Assembly: GCA_018223375.1 (NCBI GenBank)
Contig: JAGTTS010000006.1
Coordinates: 1 to 64,000 of the forward strand
Direction: 5' to 3'
Source: Clostridiaceae bacterium Marseille-Q3526
GTDB lineage: Bacteria; Bacillota; Clostridia; Lachnospirales; Lachnospiraceae
DNA: 64,000 nt
The notes beneath the pieces were generated by a model. The model was given only the letters and a program-made list of their open reading frames with translations. It was not told the origin of the DNA and made no database searches. Each line of letters begins with the position of its first letter. Position 1 is the stretch's first letter. Below, piece after piece: positions 42,565 to 50,704 of the stretch. The position numbers were made by a program, and so were the translations under genes.

Positions 42565-42740
42565 ATAAGGGCAGACAATACATTCTGCTGTCTGCTCCGT
42601 TCTCGCTTAGGCAAGAAAAAATAAAAAAATCGGAAGTTGACCGAGCAAAGCGAGGGATGCTTCTTGTCCGTAAGAGCAAGAAGATGGGAGTGGAAAAGAA
42701 CAAGGAAATTAGAAGTTGTGATTAAGTCTGGAGGTGCAGT

Positions 42741-43223
42741 ATGGCAAATAGAAAGGTAAAATACATAGGAGTATTTGTTATATTGCTGTCGCTTTTAGCG
42801 ATTGGTTGTCAGAGCGCAGACAAGAGGAGTAATAAAGCAAATGAATTATGCGGTTTTTTAAAAAGCATAGATGAAACAAGTATTACGATTGATGAGGTTG
42901 AATATATAACACCCAAGAATAGTCAAAGAATGAAAGAATTAAATCTTACAGAGGAGGATTTATTGAGCGGATATTATATTTATAATCTAGAAGAAAAAAC
43001 AAAAGAATATTTGCTGACTTCTGATACCGTATATAACTTCATTGACTGGGGAAGAAATTTTACCGATTCAGATGATCCAGAAAAGGTTAACATTTCAACA
43101 ACTGATATTAACGATTTTATTCAATACATAAATACCTACACAAATTCCCAACCAAATATGCCTTTTTTCTTTGAGATAGATGGGGAAAATGTGGTAAGCA
43201 TTACGGAAAAACCAATGGCATAG
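42741..43223 (+). CDS. Small lipoprotein, unknown function
   Basis: A 160-residue lipoprotein with lipobox LLAIGC (Cys23). The mature part is acidic and probably folded (ITIDEVEYITPKNSQRMKEL..., then a DINDFIQYINTYT helix). No family recognised. GGAGGTG lies 5-6 nt before the ATG. It belongs to the AT-rich block and is followed by a hairpin terminator at 43262-43297. Confidence 0.6.
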   Translation: MANRKVKYIGVFVILLSLLAIGCQSADKRSNKANELCGFLKSIDETSITIDEVEYITPKNSQRMKELNLTEEDLLSGYYIYNLEEKTKEYLLTSDTVYNFIDWGRNFTDSDDPEKVNISTTDINDFIQYINTYTNSQPNMPFFFEIDGENVVSITEKPMA

Positions 43224-43261
43224 GCAATTTCCGGAAGTTATACTGTCCCAGATGGATAGGA

Positions 43262-43300
43262 AAAATCTGAGAAGCATTCTACTGATTCGCAGATTTTCTA
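43262..43300 (+). terminator. Terminator after the small lipoprotein gene
   Basis: AAAATCTG (43262-43269) pairs with CAGATTTT (43290-43297), followed by CTAC; short U-tract within the stem end. Confidence 0.5.
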
Positions 43301-43422
43301 CATAGAGGTGGTGAATATACGATATGGTTCAGATAAACTTAGGGATATTCAGGGCTGCAAAACAATGTCAAGAACAAGAAATATTTCAGTAAGTAAGATT
43401 GAAAGAAAGGAATGGATAAACA

Positions 43423-43986
43423 ATGGACTTTGAAGGATTTGAATTATTATTTTGTGTGGCAGCTTTTGGCTGGATTGTTTATATGGCTTTTAAACAAAAA
43501 ATGCATAAGATGGATCCTGAAGCATTTAAATTTCTTGCATTGATATTCGGTGGGTTTTTATTAGCTTTTATATGTTTTCTTATCCCAGGCGGAGCTAAAT
43601 ATACATTTGTATTAATAGGCGTTACAATAGGAGGAATGATTACGATGATTTTTTATCATAATATTAAATCTGTTGCTATTTGTAATGAAGAAATTATGGG
43701 GGTCTATCAAGGCTATAATTCGTATCCAAGTAAAACATTATCAAGCTATGCTCCTATTTTTAAATACAAGTACAACGGAAAAATATATGTCCGTCAGTGT
43801 TCTAACACATATAGCTTTAAGAAATTAGATAAGGACATGGTTAAGGGAAATGAATATCGTATATATATAAACCCTAAAAACCCATCATCTTTCGTACTTA
43901 ACAAAAAAGTCGATATCAAAAATGTAATGTGTATGATGTTTGGAGTAATGTGTATTTTTGTCGGTTTATCTGCGTTATTCGTTTAA
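43423..43986 (+). CDS. DUF3592-like membrane protein
   Basis: A 187-residue membrane protein. There are three N-terminal helices (about 6-22, 35-54, 57-78), then a soluble beta domain with YAPIFKYKYNGKIYVRQCSN and YRIYINPKNPSSFVL, and a last helix near 165-187. The beta part matches the DUF3592 pattern (V-x-Y-x-Y-N-G-K ... YYNPKNPxxFVL). Members are of unknown function and often occur in accessory clusters. The ATG at 43423 follows a weak GAAAGAAAGGA. Confidence 0.65.
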   Translation: MDFEGFELLFCVAAFGWIVYMAFKQKMHKMDPEAFKFLALIFGGFLLAFICFLIPGGAKYTFVLIGVTIGGMITMIFYHNIKSVAICNEEIMGVYQGYNSYPSKTLSSYAPIFKYKYNGKIYVRQCSNTYSFKKLDKDMVKGNEYRIYINPKNPSSFVLNKKVDIKNVMCMMFGVMCIFVGLSALFV

Positions 43987-44093
43987 ATATATTTTTATAA
44001 TGGGATGATATTTATTATATTCCTTTCTATCAAATAATGAAGGGGCTGGCCTGGATTGTCCCATATTATATTCAGGTTTAGAAAGGAGGCAGA

Positions 44094-44527
44094 ATGATGG
44101 AAAAAATCAAACGTTTAAACTGGTACCAAAAAAGTGTTCTAGTCGTTATGATTGCTATGGCGCTGGTATTTGCAGTAATTTATTCCATGACAATTTCAAA
44201 AGTTGGATTTGAATATAAAGATGCAATTTTTGTCCCAAGTCAGGAAAATGGCAGTACCGTGTACTCCGGCAGACTCCGAGGGCAGAAAGCATATTTTTCA
44301 GTGTCGCAGGATAAGACAGTTGTATTTCACTATGGCAATAAAATCTACGGCCCATATACAGTAAAAGAAGATAATACTGCTATTCCAGAGGAAGAAAAAA
44401 CGCTGGAAGGTATCGTTGGTGTGGAACTTAGGCAGGGCCGTCTGACTGGGAAATTGCAGGAAGATATACCGCCTGGACTCTTATAACAATTGCAGCGTTT
44501 GTAATCTTTCTAATAGGATTACAGTAA
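44094..44527 (+). pseudogene. Membrane protein gene with frameshift near the 3' end
   Basis: The frame from 44094 gives 130 residues: an N-terminal helix (WYQKSVLVVMIAMALVFAVI), an outer beta domain (YKDAIFVPSQENGSTVYSG, KTVVFHYGNKIYGPYTVKED) and an abrupt end at 44486. In another frame, from 44432 to the stop at 44525-44527, the DNA encodes AGPSDWEIAGRYTAW and then a perfect membrane helix (LITIAAFVIFLIGLQ). A frameshift between 44432 and 44446 thus seems to have cut off the C-terminal helix. The family is unknown to me; AAAGGAGG precedes the start. Confidence 0.6.
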
Positions 44528-44591
44528 AATAAATTTACTTTTGATGAAAAAAAGGAACTGTTTCCTGCCATTTCCTGCGAACCCGCCTATG

Positions 44592-44647
44592 AAAAAAGGA
44601 ACTGTTTTCAGCGACTTCCAGTGGAGCACGAAAACAGTTCCTTTTTT
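44592..44647. terminator. Strong bidirectional terminator
   Basis: AAAAAAGGAACTGTTTTC pairs with GAAAACAGTTCCTTTTTT around a 20-nt loop. A second copy of the left arm (GAAAAAAAGGAACTGTTT) lies about 45 nt upstream, suggesting local duplication. Confidence 0.9.
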
Positions 44648-44658
44648 CCTAACACATC

Positions 44659-44775
44659 TTATTTATTCATCTTTCCCATCAGCATAACAACCAGGGTAAT
44701 CAGAATGATTACTACGAAGATTCCGCCCATTCCCTGCGCCATAATCTGAAGAGCGATTAAAAAGTTTTCCATCAT
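44659..44775 (-). CDS. OadG-like small membrane subunit of a sodium-pump decarboxylase
   Basis: A 38-residue single-helix protein: MMENFLIALQIMAQGMGGIF, then VVIILITLVVMLMGKMNK. AGGAGG lies 9 nt before the ATG. It is 13 nt downstream of the beta subunit gene. Oxaloacetate decarboxylase gamma and the small delta-type subunits of glutaconyl- and methylmalonyl-CoA decarboxylases share this pattern of one N-terminal helix with GMG(G/I) at its start; this one lacks the zinc-binding tail. It probably stabilises the membrane complex. Confidence 0.7.
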   Translation of the reverse strand: MMENFLIALQIMAQGMGGIFVVIILITLVVMLMGKMNK

Positions 44776-44788
44776 AATCTTTTCCCTC

Positions 44789-45925
44789 CTACAGGAACTG
44801 TGTCACCAGCTTGATAACAAGACCGCCTGCGATTACAGAGGCAATCTGGCCGGATACGTTAGCGCCTACTGCGTGCATCAGGATGATGTTACCTTTCTCT
44901 TCCTCCTGAGCCATCTTCTGGATTACGCGGGCAGACATTGGGAATGCGGAGATTCCAGCGCCGCCGATCATCGGGTTAATCTTCTCCTTGCGGAACAGGT
45001 TGATGATCTTGGCAAATACAACGCCGCCGATGGTATCGAATACGAACGCTACCAGACCGATGCACATGATGAGGATAGTGTCGAAGCGTACGAACGCGTC
45101 GGCTCTCATACTGAAGGAAATAGTGATTCCCAGCAGCAGTGTAATCAGGTTTGCAAGCTCGTTCTGAGCTGTATCGGACATGGACTGAAGCACACCACAC
45201 TCGCGGATCAGGTTACCGAACATCAGGAAGCCTACCAGGGCAACGGATGCCGGGGAAATAAGTCCTACGATAATCGTAACGATAATCGGGAAGGCAATCT
45301 TTGTTGTCTTGGAAACTGCCTTCGGGCTGTATGTCATATGAATGCAGCGCTCTTTCTTTGTGGTAACAAGCTTGATTGCAAACGGCTGAATAATCGGAAC
45401 GAGAGCCATATAGGAGTAAGCGGCTACCGCAATCGCTCCCACATAGTCGGAGTGAAGCACCTGGGATACCAGGATAGAGGTCGGGCCGTCGGCTGCTCCG
45501 ATGATACCGATGGACGCTGCGTCCTTTAAATCAAAGCCTAATAAAACTGCTACCATGATAGCGAAGAAGATACCGAACTGAGCGGCTGCTCCGAACAGGA
45601 ACATAACTGGCTGGGACAGCAGCGGGCCGAAGTCGATCATTGCTCCGATACCGATGAATAACAGAATCGGAAGGGCCTCGGAAGCCTCGATTGTTGTCTC
45701 AAATAACCACTGAATAATTCCTGGCGTCTCTCCTACGCCTTCCATCACCTGGTTGATAACGCCGGATAACGGCAGGTTTACTAAGATTGCTCCAAAGCCC
45801 ATCGGCAGGAGCAGAGATGGCTCATAGCCCTTCTTAATTGCGAGCCAGATGAGCAGAACTCCTACTACATACATGACCAGCTGCTGCGGCGTGATGGCCA
45901 GAATGCCTTCCAGTAAAAAGTCCAT
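44789..45925 (-). CDS. Sodium-translocating decarboxylase beta subunit
   Basis: A 378-residue membrane protein of the OadB/GcdB/MmdB family. It couples decarboxylation of a carboxybiotin carrier to sodium export. The family hallmarks are EASEALPILLFIGIGAMIDFGPL, the conserved aspartate region SIGIIGAADGPTSILVSQ, and GGAGISAFPMSARVIQKM near the C-terminus. I place the start at 45925 (MDFLLEG), which has AGGAGGG 6-8 nt upstream. The alpha and biotin-carrier subunits are not in this window, so oxaloacetate, glutaconyl-CoA and methylmalonyl-CoA decarboxylase remain possible. The hut genes nearby feed glutamate, which some relatives ferment through glutaconyl-CoA. Confidence 0.92.
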   Translation of the reverse strand: MDFLLEGILAITPQQLVMYVVGVLLIWLAIKKGYEPSLLLPMGFGAILVNLPLSGVINQVMEGVGETPGIIQWLFETTIEASEALPILLFIGIGAMIDFGPLLSQPVMFLFGAAAQFGIFFAIMVAVLLGFDLKDAASIGIIGAADGPTSILVSQVLHSDYVGAIAVAAYSYMALVPIIQPFAIKLVTTKKERCIHMTYSPKAVSKTTKIAFPIIVTIIVGLISPASVALVGFLMFGNLIRECGVLQSMSDTAQNELANLITLLLGITISFSMRADAFVRFDTILIMCIGLVAFVFDTIGGVVFAKIINLFRKEKINPMIGGAGISAFPMSARVIQKMAQEEEKGNIILMHAVGANVSGQIASVIAGGLVIKLVTQFL

Positions 45926-46044
45926 TTCTTTCCCTCCTAATTTCTTTTTTTCTTCCCTTTTTCTCATTTCAGGGGGTTCGCTATCCACGCGGTCTTACTT
46001 CATGCCCGGAAGCTTCCTTCCTGTCAGGCGCTTTCCCACGAAAC

Positions 46045-46087
46045 AAAAAAAGACTTTCAGCATATGAAACCATATGCTAAAAGTCTT
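46045..46087 (-). terminator. Leader terminator upstream of the decarboxylase beta gene
   Basis: On the minus strand AAGACTTTTAGCATATG pairs with CATATGCTGAAAGTCTT around a four-nt GTTT loop, then TTTTTTTG. It lies between the leader promoter and the gene it should serve, so it looks like an attenuator. Confidence 0.85.
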
Positions 46088-46105
46088 GTTCTTCTGTCTT
46101 ATAAA

Positions 46106-46174
46106 CAAAAGACATGCAACCACAGGCTCTCCGCCCGGCGTATGTTGACTGCATGTTAATAACTACTCCCTTTT
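46106..46174 (-). promoter_or_regulatory. Riboswitch-like leader RNA (yybP-ykoY-like)
   Basis: The leader starts with AAAAGGGAGTAGTTATTA, then ACATGCA...TGCATGT closing a stem with internal GTCAACATAC and a small GGGC-GGAGA-GCCT hairpin, and ends with CTTTT pairing the first AAAAG. The GGGAGTAG and CAACATAC blocks recall the two conserved loops of the yybP-ykoY manganese riboswitch, but the element is shorter and lacks that class's 3' block. A sodium-sensing class would also fit the gene. The promoter-aptamer-terminator-gene order supports a cis-acting switch; the ligand is unknown. Confidence 0.5.
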
Positions 46175-46184
46175 AACGCTAAAG

Positions 46185-46213
46185 ATACTACCACATTTTT
46201 CATAGTTCGTCAA
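46185..46213 (-). promoter_or_regulatory. Promoter of the decarboxylase leader
   Basis: On the minus strand TTGACG (46208-46213), 17-nt spacer, TAGTAT (46185-46190). It lies just past the asp23 stop, so the decarboxylase genes have their own transcript. Confidence 0.8.
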
Positions 46214-46285
46214 GAAATACAGCTTAATTGTTCACTTCTTAACGAACTTTTATCAGAGCCTTTTACCAGAGCGGCAGACTGCTTC

Positions 46286-46675
46286 CTAGCTGTCCTCCCT
46301 CATATTGACTCCGGCGATCTTGATGTTGACCTCCAGAACCGTCAGCCCTGTCATCGTCTCAATGGCGGTCCGCACTCTCTCCTGAACCTTCTCGCTGACA
46401 GCCGGAAGGCTGTAGCCATATTTCATATTCAGTGATAAGTCTACGGAAACGTGCTCCTCGCTCACTTCTACCTTAACACCCTTGCTGAGATTCTTCATTC
46501 CCAGCTTTCCTACCAGCTCGTTGGTGATATTTCCGGCCATGGAGTCCACGCCTTCCACCTCTGTGGCAGCCAGGCCGGCAATCATAGCCACCACCTCGTC
46601 TGCGATCTTCACCTCGCCCAGCTTACCGTCTCTCTCTAATACATGTATGTTTTTCTCCGCAGCTTCCTTCGGCAT
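46286..46675 (-). CDS. Asp23/Gls24 family envelope stress protein
   Basis: A 129-residue YqhY-type Asp23 protein: GEVKIADEVVAMIAGLAATE, VEGVDSMAGN and VDLSLNMKYGYSLPAVSEKV followed by VRTAIETMTGLTV. The family acts at the membrane; YqhY is linked to control of fatty-acid synthesis in Bacillus, where the gene also lies between spoIIIAH and nusB-type genes. AGGAGGT 7 nt before the ATG at 46675 decides the start against a longer in-frame TTG. Confidence 0.9.
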   Translation of the reverse strand: MPKEAAEKNIHVLERDGKLGEVKIADEVVAMIAGLAATEVEGVDSMAGNITNELVGKLGMKNLSKGVKVEVSEEHVSVDLSLNMKYGYSLPAVSEKVQERVRTAIETMTGLTVLEVNIKIAGVNMREDS

Positions 46676-46750
46676 CCCCGCTACCTCCTGTCTTTTCTGT
46701 GATAGTTTCATTATAGCAGATAGGCGGGCGTTTGCAAGATCTAACCGCAA

Positions 46751-47566
46751 TTACTCCTGAAGCTTCATCAGCGTAATGACAATGTTTTCCGCCGTCACCT
46801 CAGCCTTTCTTTTGACAATATCCTCTATCTGGGCCCGCTCCGGATCCGTCAGGGAGGAGGCGTTGATCACCACGTCCACCTTGCCGTCTGTAATGCTGAC
46901 CACCGGATCGGCGAAGCCCTTGGCCATGAGAAGTGTCTCCGCCGCATTCTCCTTCTCCGCTACTGCCGTCATGTCAATCATGTCCTGGACCGCCGTCTCC
47001 TTGGCCTGCGGATCGGCGTTCTCGTTGTTAATGATCTCCATCAAGGTTTCCTTATTTTTCGCCCTGACCTGCTCCCGGCTCAGCTGCACGTTAGCTATGT
47101 AGTCTGTGACGCTGGTTCCCCCAGTTAACACTGCCTCACCCGGGTTATCGATAGAGGAATCTGCCTGTTCTGATCCAGCCTCCTCTCCCGGTTCCTGATC
47201 CAGGCTGGCAATCTCCTTGTACTCCTCTGCCTCTGCGCTGCCTGCGCTCACGCTGCTTTCTCCTTCCTTCCCCTGCTGCGCCTCCGCCTGCTGTGCATTA
47301 GCCTGCTGCGTTCCGGGCTGTTTCGTTTCAGCCTCCGCCGGGCCGGATACCTCCTCTCCGGCTCCCTCTGCCTCAGGATTTAAGTTTCCCACCGCCTGAT
47401 TTTCAGCTAAGATATCCTCGTCCGAAATTTCCATAACTCCCGCCTCATACACGGCCCCGGAAAGCTCCTCTTTTCCGGAATAATTCAAATATCCGGCAGC
47501 TGCTATCATAATGGCCAGCGTCGTAATAATAATCTGGTTTCGTCTGAAAATTCGCTTCACTTTCAT
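46751..47566 (-). CDS. spoIIIAH: Stage III sporulation protein AH
   Basis: A 271-residue protein with one N-terminal membrane helix (RRNQIIITTLAIMIAAAGYL), a long low-complexity Ala/Gln/Glu-rich linker (about 50-150) and the conserved YscJ-like domain at the C-terminus (VQLSREQVRAKNKETLMEII..., MAKGFADPVVSITDGKVDVV). In the mother cell membrane it zips to forespore SpoIIQ, forming the feeding channel. The linker is much longer than in B. subtilis. The start at 47566 has AAAGGAG 8 nt upstream. Confidence 0.93.
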   Translation of the reverse strand: MKVKRIFRRNQIIITTLAIMIAAAGYLNYSGKEELSGAVYEAGVMEISDEDILAENQAVGNLNPEAEGAGEEVSGPAEAETKQPGTQQANAQQAEAQQGKEGESSVSAGSAEAEEYKEIASLDQEPGEEAGSEQADSSIDNPGEAVLTGGTSVTDYIANVQLSREQVRAKNKETLMEIINNENADPQAKETAVQDMIDMTAVAEKENAAETLLMAKGFADPVVSITDGKVDVVINASSLTDPERAQIEDIVKRKAEVTAENIVITLMKLQE

Positions 47567-47579
47567 ATTCACCGCTCCT

Positions 47580-48275
47580 TTAATCCACCCTTTTTAATAC
47601 TTTTATTTTATGTGCCGGTATATTAAATAATGCTTGCATTGCCTCAGAAATTTCTGTTTTCACGGAAGCGTTTCCTCCCCCCTGGGCGCTTATGACGACG
47701 CCCTCCACAGCGGGACGAAGCTCTTTTTCCACAATCGGCGCTTTTTCTGAACCGTTTTCCACAAATACAACGCTTTTTTCCGCCTCCTCATCCACCGTTT
47801 TTCTGGTTCCCCCGGCGCTGTCTGCCTCCTCGGAGGAAGCGCGGCGCCGTTTCTGATCCTCATGGATAATTTTTTCGCCGGACGATTTCAGGACAATCAT
47901 CACGTCTGCCTCCCCCACCCCCTCTGTCATCCTGAGAAGTTCCTTCACACGTTCTTCCAGCTGTTGTTCATAGGCGGACAGTTCAGACGCCTCCGCGTCC
48001 TCCGCTTCCCTCTGCCCGGGCGTTTGAAAGGCCTCCTGAACGTCCTTTTCTTCTGCTTCTCTGCCTCCTCCATGATCCTTTTCTCCGGTTCCGCCCGTCT
48101 CTCCCCAGGCCGCGCCAGACACAGGCAGATCCCCTTTCCCGGAGGCGGATTTCCCAGCCCCGGATGCGCTGAACAGAAGCAGAAGAAGTCCTGCGGCAAA
48201 AAGAACGATCCACTGATCCCGTTTCTTTTTCTCAGTCCCTGATTTGAATTTTAATATGACGCTCTTCCAGTCCAT
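47580..48275 (-). CDS. spoIIIAG: Stage III sporulation protein AG
   Basis: A 231-residue protein with a membrane helix at about 24-40, a variable charged linker and the conserved C-terminal ring-building domain (EQQLEERVKELLRMTEGVGE, ADVMIVLKSSGEKII, PAVEGVVISAQGGGNASVK). SpoIIIAG forms the large ring of the mother cell-forespore channel. I choose ATG 48275 (MDWKSVILK), with AGGAG about 10 nt upstream. The longer frame to 48428 would be a basic stretch inside spoIIIAF. It overlaps spoIIIAF by 44 nt. Confidence 0.92.
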   Translation of the reverse strand: MDWKSVILKFKSGTEKKKRDQWIVLFAAGLLLLLFSASGAGKSASGKGDLPVSGAAWGETGGTGEKDHGGGREAEEKDVQEAFQTPGQREAEDAEASELSAYEQQLEERVKELLRMTEGVGEADVMIVLKSSGEKIIHEDQKRRRASSEEADSAGGTRKTVDEEAEKSVVFVENGSEKAPIVEKELRPAVEGVVISAQGGGNASVKTEISEAMQALFNIPAHKIKVLKRVD

Positions 48276-48993
48276 AAAAATCTGCCAGCTCCTTTCTAAT
48301 CGCCGCCTCTGCGTCCGGATCTCCGGTATCTGCCCCGCCGCTGTTTTCCGTCCCCTTCTGCCCCTCTTCCCCTTTCTCCTCTGATTCTTCCTTATTCCCC
48401 AAATGAACCTGGATATGATTTTTTTCAATGGATACCTGGCGTATTTCCTGTTCTTTCTCTGATTGTTTTGTTTGCTTCAATTGCTGCGTTTTTTCTAACT
48501 GTTTTAATTGATTATTGATTTCATCTGATTCTGGCATTTCCCCGGCAGAATATTCCCATGCCTCCACATCTTCCACCGATACCTCCATTTCCTCTATCAT
48601 TCCAAATGAATCGCTGCCCTGCTCTCTGTCCACAGACACTTTCACCTGCGCCCCGCCGTATCCGCTCTTTTCCAGTCTCTCCTCGGCCTGGGCGGAAACC
48701 GTTTTCTCATACTCGTCCGCGATTGTCTCGAATCTCTGTCTCTCTATTTCCTCCAGCTGCCCCTGCAGCTCTCCCGCTTCTTTTTGAAAGGAAATCTCCT
48801 CAAAGCGTCTGGCCAGCTGCTCGTCTAACCTCAGGCTTCCTGTCAGAGGACGAATGACCAAAAGGATCAGAACCATTCCCATAAACAGGCGGACGTATCT
48901 GGCGTACGCCTTGCCCGGCAGGAGATTTGTCATGAAATTCATAAAAATCATATAGAAAATTATCGTTTGAATCCAGCTGTAAAACTGCTCCAT
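48232..48993 (-). CDS. spoIIIAF: Stage III sporulation protein AF
   Basis: A 253-residue protein. Two N-terminal helices (QTIIFYMIFMNFMTNLLPG, YVRLFMGMVLILLVIRPL) precede a conserved domain (SGYGGAQVKVSVDREQG). A long Glu/Lys/Gln-rich insert (about 165-220) comes before the final AAIRKELADFYGLEERHIKI. It belongs to the SpoIIIA secretion-like complex. It starts 20 nt after spoIIIAE, with AAAGGA upstream. Confidence 0.9.
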   Translation of the reverse strand: MEQFYSWIQTIIFYMIFMNFMTNLLPGKAYARYVRLFMGMVLILLVIRPLTGSLRLDEQLARRFEEISFQKEAGELQGQLEEIERQRFETIADEYEKTVSAQAEERLEKSGYGGAQVKVSVDREQGSDSFGMIEEMEVSVEDVEAWEYSAGEMPESDEINNQLKQLEKTQQLKQTKQSEKEQEIRQVSIEKNHIQVHLGNKEESEEKGEEGQKGTENSGGADTGDPDAEAAIRKELADFYGLEERHIKIQIRD

Positions 48994-49012
48994 TGCCGGT
49001 TCCGTCCTTTCT

Positions 49013-50221
49013 CTATGCCGCATAGTATGATGCGTTGGATGCCATGCAGATCACACCGATGGATACAACCAGAAGAAGGAAGGAAGTAAACACCAGTTTC
49101 AGCAGAATCTGATGGCCTTTCCCCACATCGGCCATACAGGCTGTCAGCCGCTTATCGCAGATTGGCTCTGCTGCTGCGGCCATCAAATGATACATGAGCA
49201 TTAAAACAAAAAGCTTTATCATCGGCACCGCTGTGACAGCTAAAAGCGCCAGCGCCGCCCCGGCTCCCACTGTATTTTTAATTAAAATTCCAGAGCCTAA
49301 CACCATCTGCGAAACTGTGAAGGCTCCCTGCCCAAGTCCTGGAATCATGGAAACCATCCGTTTCAGAGAAGCGTTTTTCACCGCGTCGGCATAGGGAAGC
49401 ACCATTCCCTGCAGAAGATGAAAGCCCAGCACAGCTCCTGTCAGAGTTTTCATACTCCATTCTACCGCTGTCCGTATCCCCTCTGTCATCCTGGAAAATA
49501 CTCCCTCTTTTGTGAGATGTCCTGCCAGGACCAGCAGAATATAAACTCTGAACACTGGAAAAATCAGGTGCGAGAGCAGCCACTGGGCTGCAGTGATGGA
49601 AAAAAGCATCCAGCCGCAGCTGGCTCCGGCGCTCAGGCTTCCTCCTGTAAACGCCACTGTCATAAAGTAACCAGGCGTCAGGGCTTTCATTAATTCAAAG
49701 GCCTGGCTGACCGCCTGATCCGCCACAGCGATGCTCTCATAAAAGCTGGATGCCAGCAGAGAAAATAAAAGCAGAAAGGTAACGTAAAAGGCCGTTTCCG
49801 AAATCTGTCCGCCGGAAAAAATATCAGAAAAACAGGTAAATACGGCCCCTGTTAATGCAATGAGAAGAATCTTCGCCATCTGTCCGGCCCCGGCGGACAG
49901 CTCTGAAAACAGACTGTCCCAGATACCGTGAAACGCCATGGAACACGCCTCTTTCATATCCCCCCTGAAAACGGCCTTTAAAAGCTCTTCAAACGAAAAA
50001 CGTCCTTCTCCCTGTTTACGGCTGCCAAGCAGCTCTTCCACAGAAGAAAAGTCCAGCTCCATGCCTTCCAGGGCAGACAGCTCCTCCTCCCCGCCGTTTT
50101 CTTCCTGACGCGTTTTCTCCTCCCATTCTCCCGCTCCCCCTCTCTCCTCCCCCACAGCCCTCCAGGGACATGAGAAAAAAAGCGCGGCAGCAAGGCCTAA
50201 GCACAGCGCTATCCTGGACAT
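49013..50221 (-). CDS. spoIIIAE: Stage III sporulation protein AE
   Basis: A 402-residue multi-pass membrane protein. After a signal sequence and an acidic linker it has LDFSSVEELL and GIWDSLFSELSAGAGQMAKI and about eight helices. Conserved segments such as LMKALTPGYFMTVAFTGGS and MVSMIPGLGQGAFTVSQMVL mark SpoIIIAE, the largest channel component. GGAGG 7 nt before the ATG at 50221 selects this start over one five codons upstream. Confidence 0.93.
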   Translation of the reverse strand: MSRIALCLGLAAALFFSCPWRAVGEERGGAGEWEEKTRQEENGGEEELSALEGMELDFSSVEELLGSRKQGEGRFSFEELLKAVFRGDMKEACSMAFHGIWDSLFSELSAGAGQMAKILLIALTGAVFTCFSDIFSGGQISETAFYVTFLLLFSLLASSFYESIAVADQAVSQAFELMKALTPGYFMTVAFTGGSLSAGASCGWMLFSITAAQWLLSHLIFPVFRVYILLVLAGHLTKEGVFSRMTEGIRTAVEWSMKTLTGAVLGFHLLQGMVLPYADAVKNASLKRMVSMIPGLGQGAFTVSQMVLGSGILIKNTVGAGAALALLAVTAVPMIKLFVLMLMYHLMAAAAEPICDKRLTACMADVGKGHQILLKLVFTSFLLLVVSIGVICMASNASYYAA

Positions 50222-50248
50222 AACCGCCCCTCCCATTTCTCTCTCTTC

Positions 50249-50629
50249 CTATTTTAAAAAGGATTCCAGCGTCTCGAACAGGGCCAGCACAATCGGGGCG
50301 CTCACAGCCAGAATAGACAGCTTTCCAAACATTTCTATCTGAGTTCCCATCGAGGAATATCCGGCGTCCCTGCACAGCCCGGAAGCCAGCTCCGCAATAT
50401 ACGTAATACCCGCCATCTTCAGCAGGGCCGTCAGATAGGCCTGATTCATCTGAATACAGCTTTGGATCTGCCTGACTGCCTCCAAAATAATTCTCAGCTT
50501 CCCCGCGCTGTAGAAAAAAATCAAAACCCCAGCCGCCAGGATCACATAAATACCAAACTCCGTTCCCCTGCTTTTAAACTGAACCGCCGTCAGCACTGCA
50601 ATAATCCCTACAGCGGCAGCCGTCTCCAT
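50249..50629 (-). CDS. spoIIIAD: Stage III sporulation protein AD
   Basis: A 126-residue membrane protein with helices at about 3-19, 25-42, 68-85 and 100-118. Core KSRGTEFGIYVILAAGVLIF and YLTALLKMAGITYIAELASGLCRDAG match SpoIIIAD. Normally spoIIIAA, AB and AC precede it; here the hutH terminator and a promoter-like sequence lie upstream instead. AAGGTGG just before the ATG is close (2 nt), and a better AGGAGGG lies further up. Confidence 0.9.
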   Translation of the reverse strand: METAAAVGIIAVLTAVQFKSRGTEFGIYVILAAGVLIFFYSAGKLRIILEAVRQIQSCIQMNQAYLTALLKMAGITYIAELASGLCRDAGYSSMGTQIEMFGKLSILAVSAPIVLALFETLESFLK

Positions 50630-50665
50630 TCCCACCTTTTTTCGCCTCCCTCCTGATGCTTGTAC

Positions 50666-50692
50666 AGTATATTCCCGGGAGGGGAGTATTAG
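50666..50692 (-). promoter_or_regulatory. Candidate sigma-E promoter before spoIIIAD
   Basis: On the minus strand CTAATA, 13 nt, AATATACT resembles the sigma-E pattern (about ATATT, 13-15 nt, CATACANT). It would allow mother-cell expression of the shortened spoIIIA operon. The match is partial. Confidence 0.35.
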
Positions 50693-50704
50693 CACTGGGG
50701 ATTG

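Noticed and set aside
42552..42725. A 57-codon frame (MELLNKGRQY... ending KNKEIRSCD) in the AT-rich block
   Set aside because: It overlaps the previous gene and has no ribosome binding site. The part KKSEVDRAKRGMLLVRKSKK may be a relic of a mobile element, but I cannot assign it.
43324..43392. A 22-codon frame before the DUF3592-like gene
   Set aside because: A GAGGTGGTG lies upstream, but the peptide is too short and unrecognised to call a gene.
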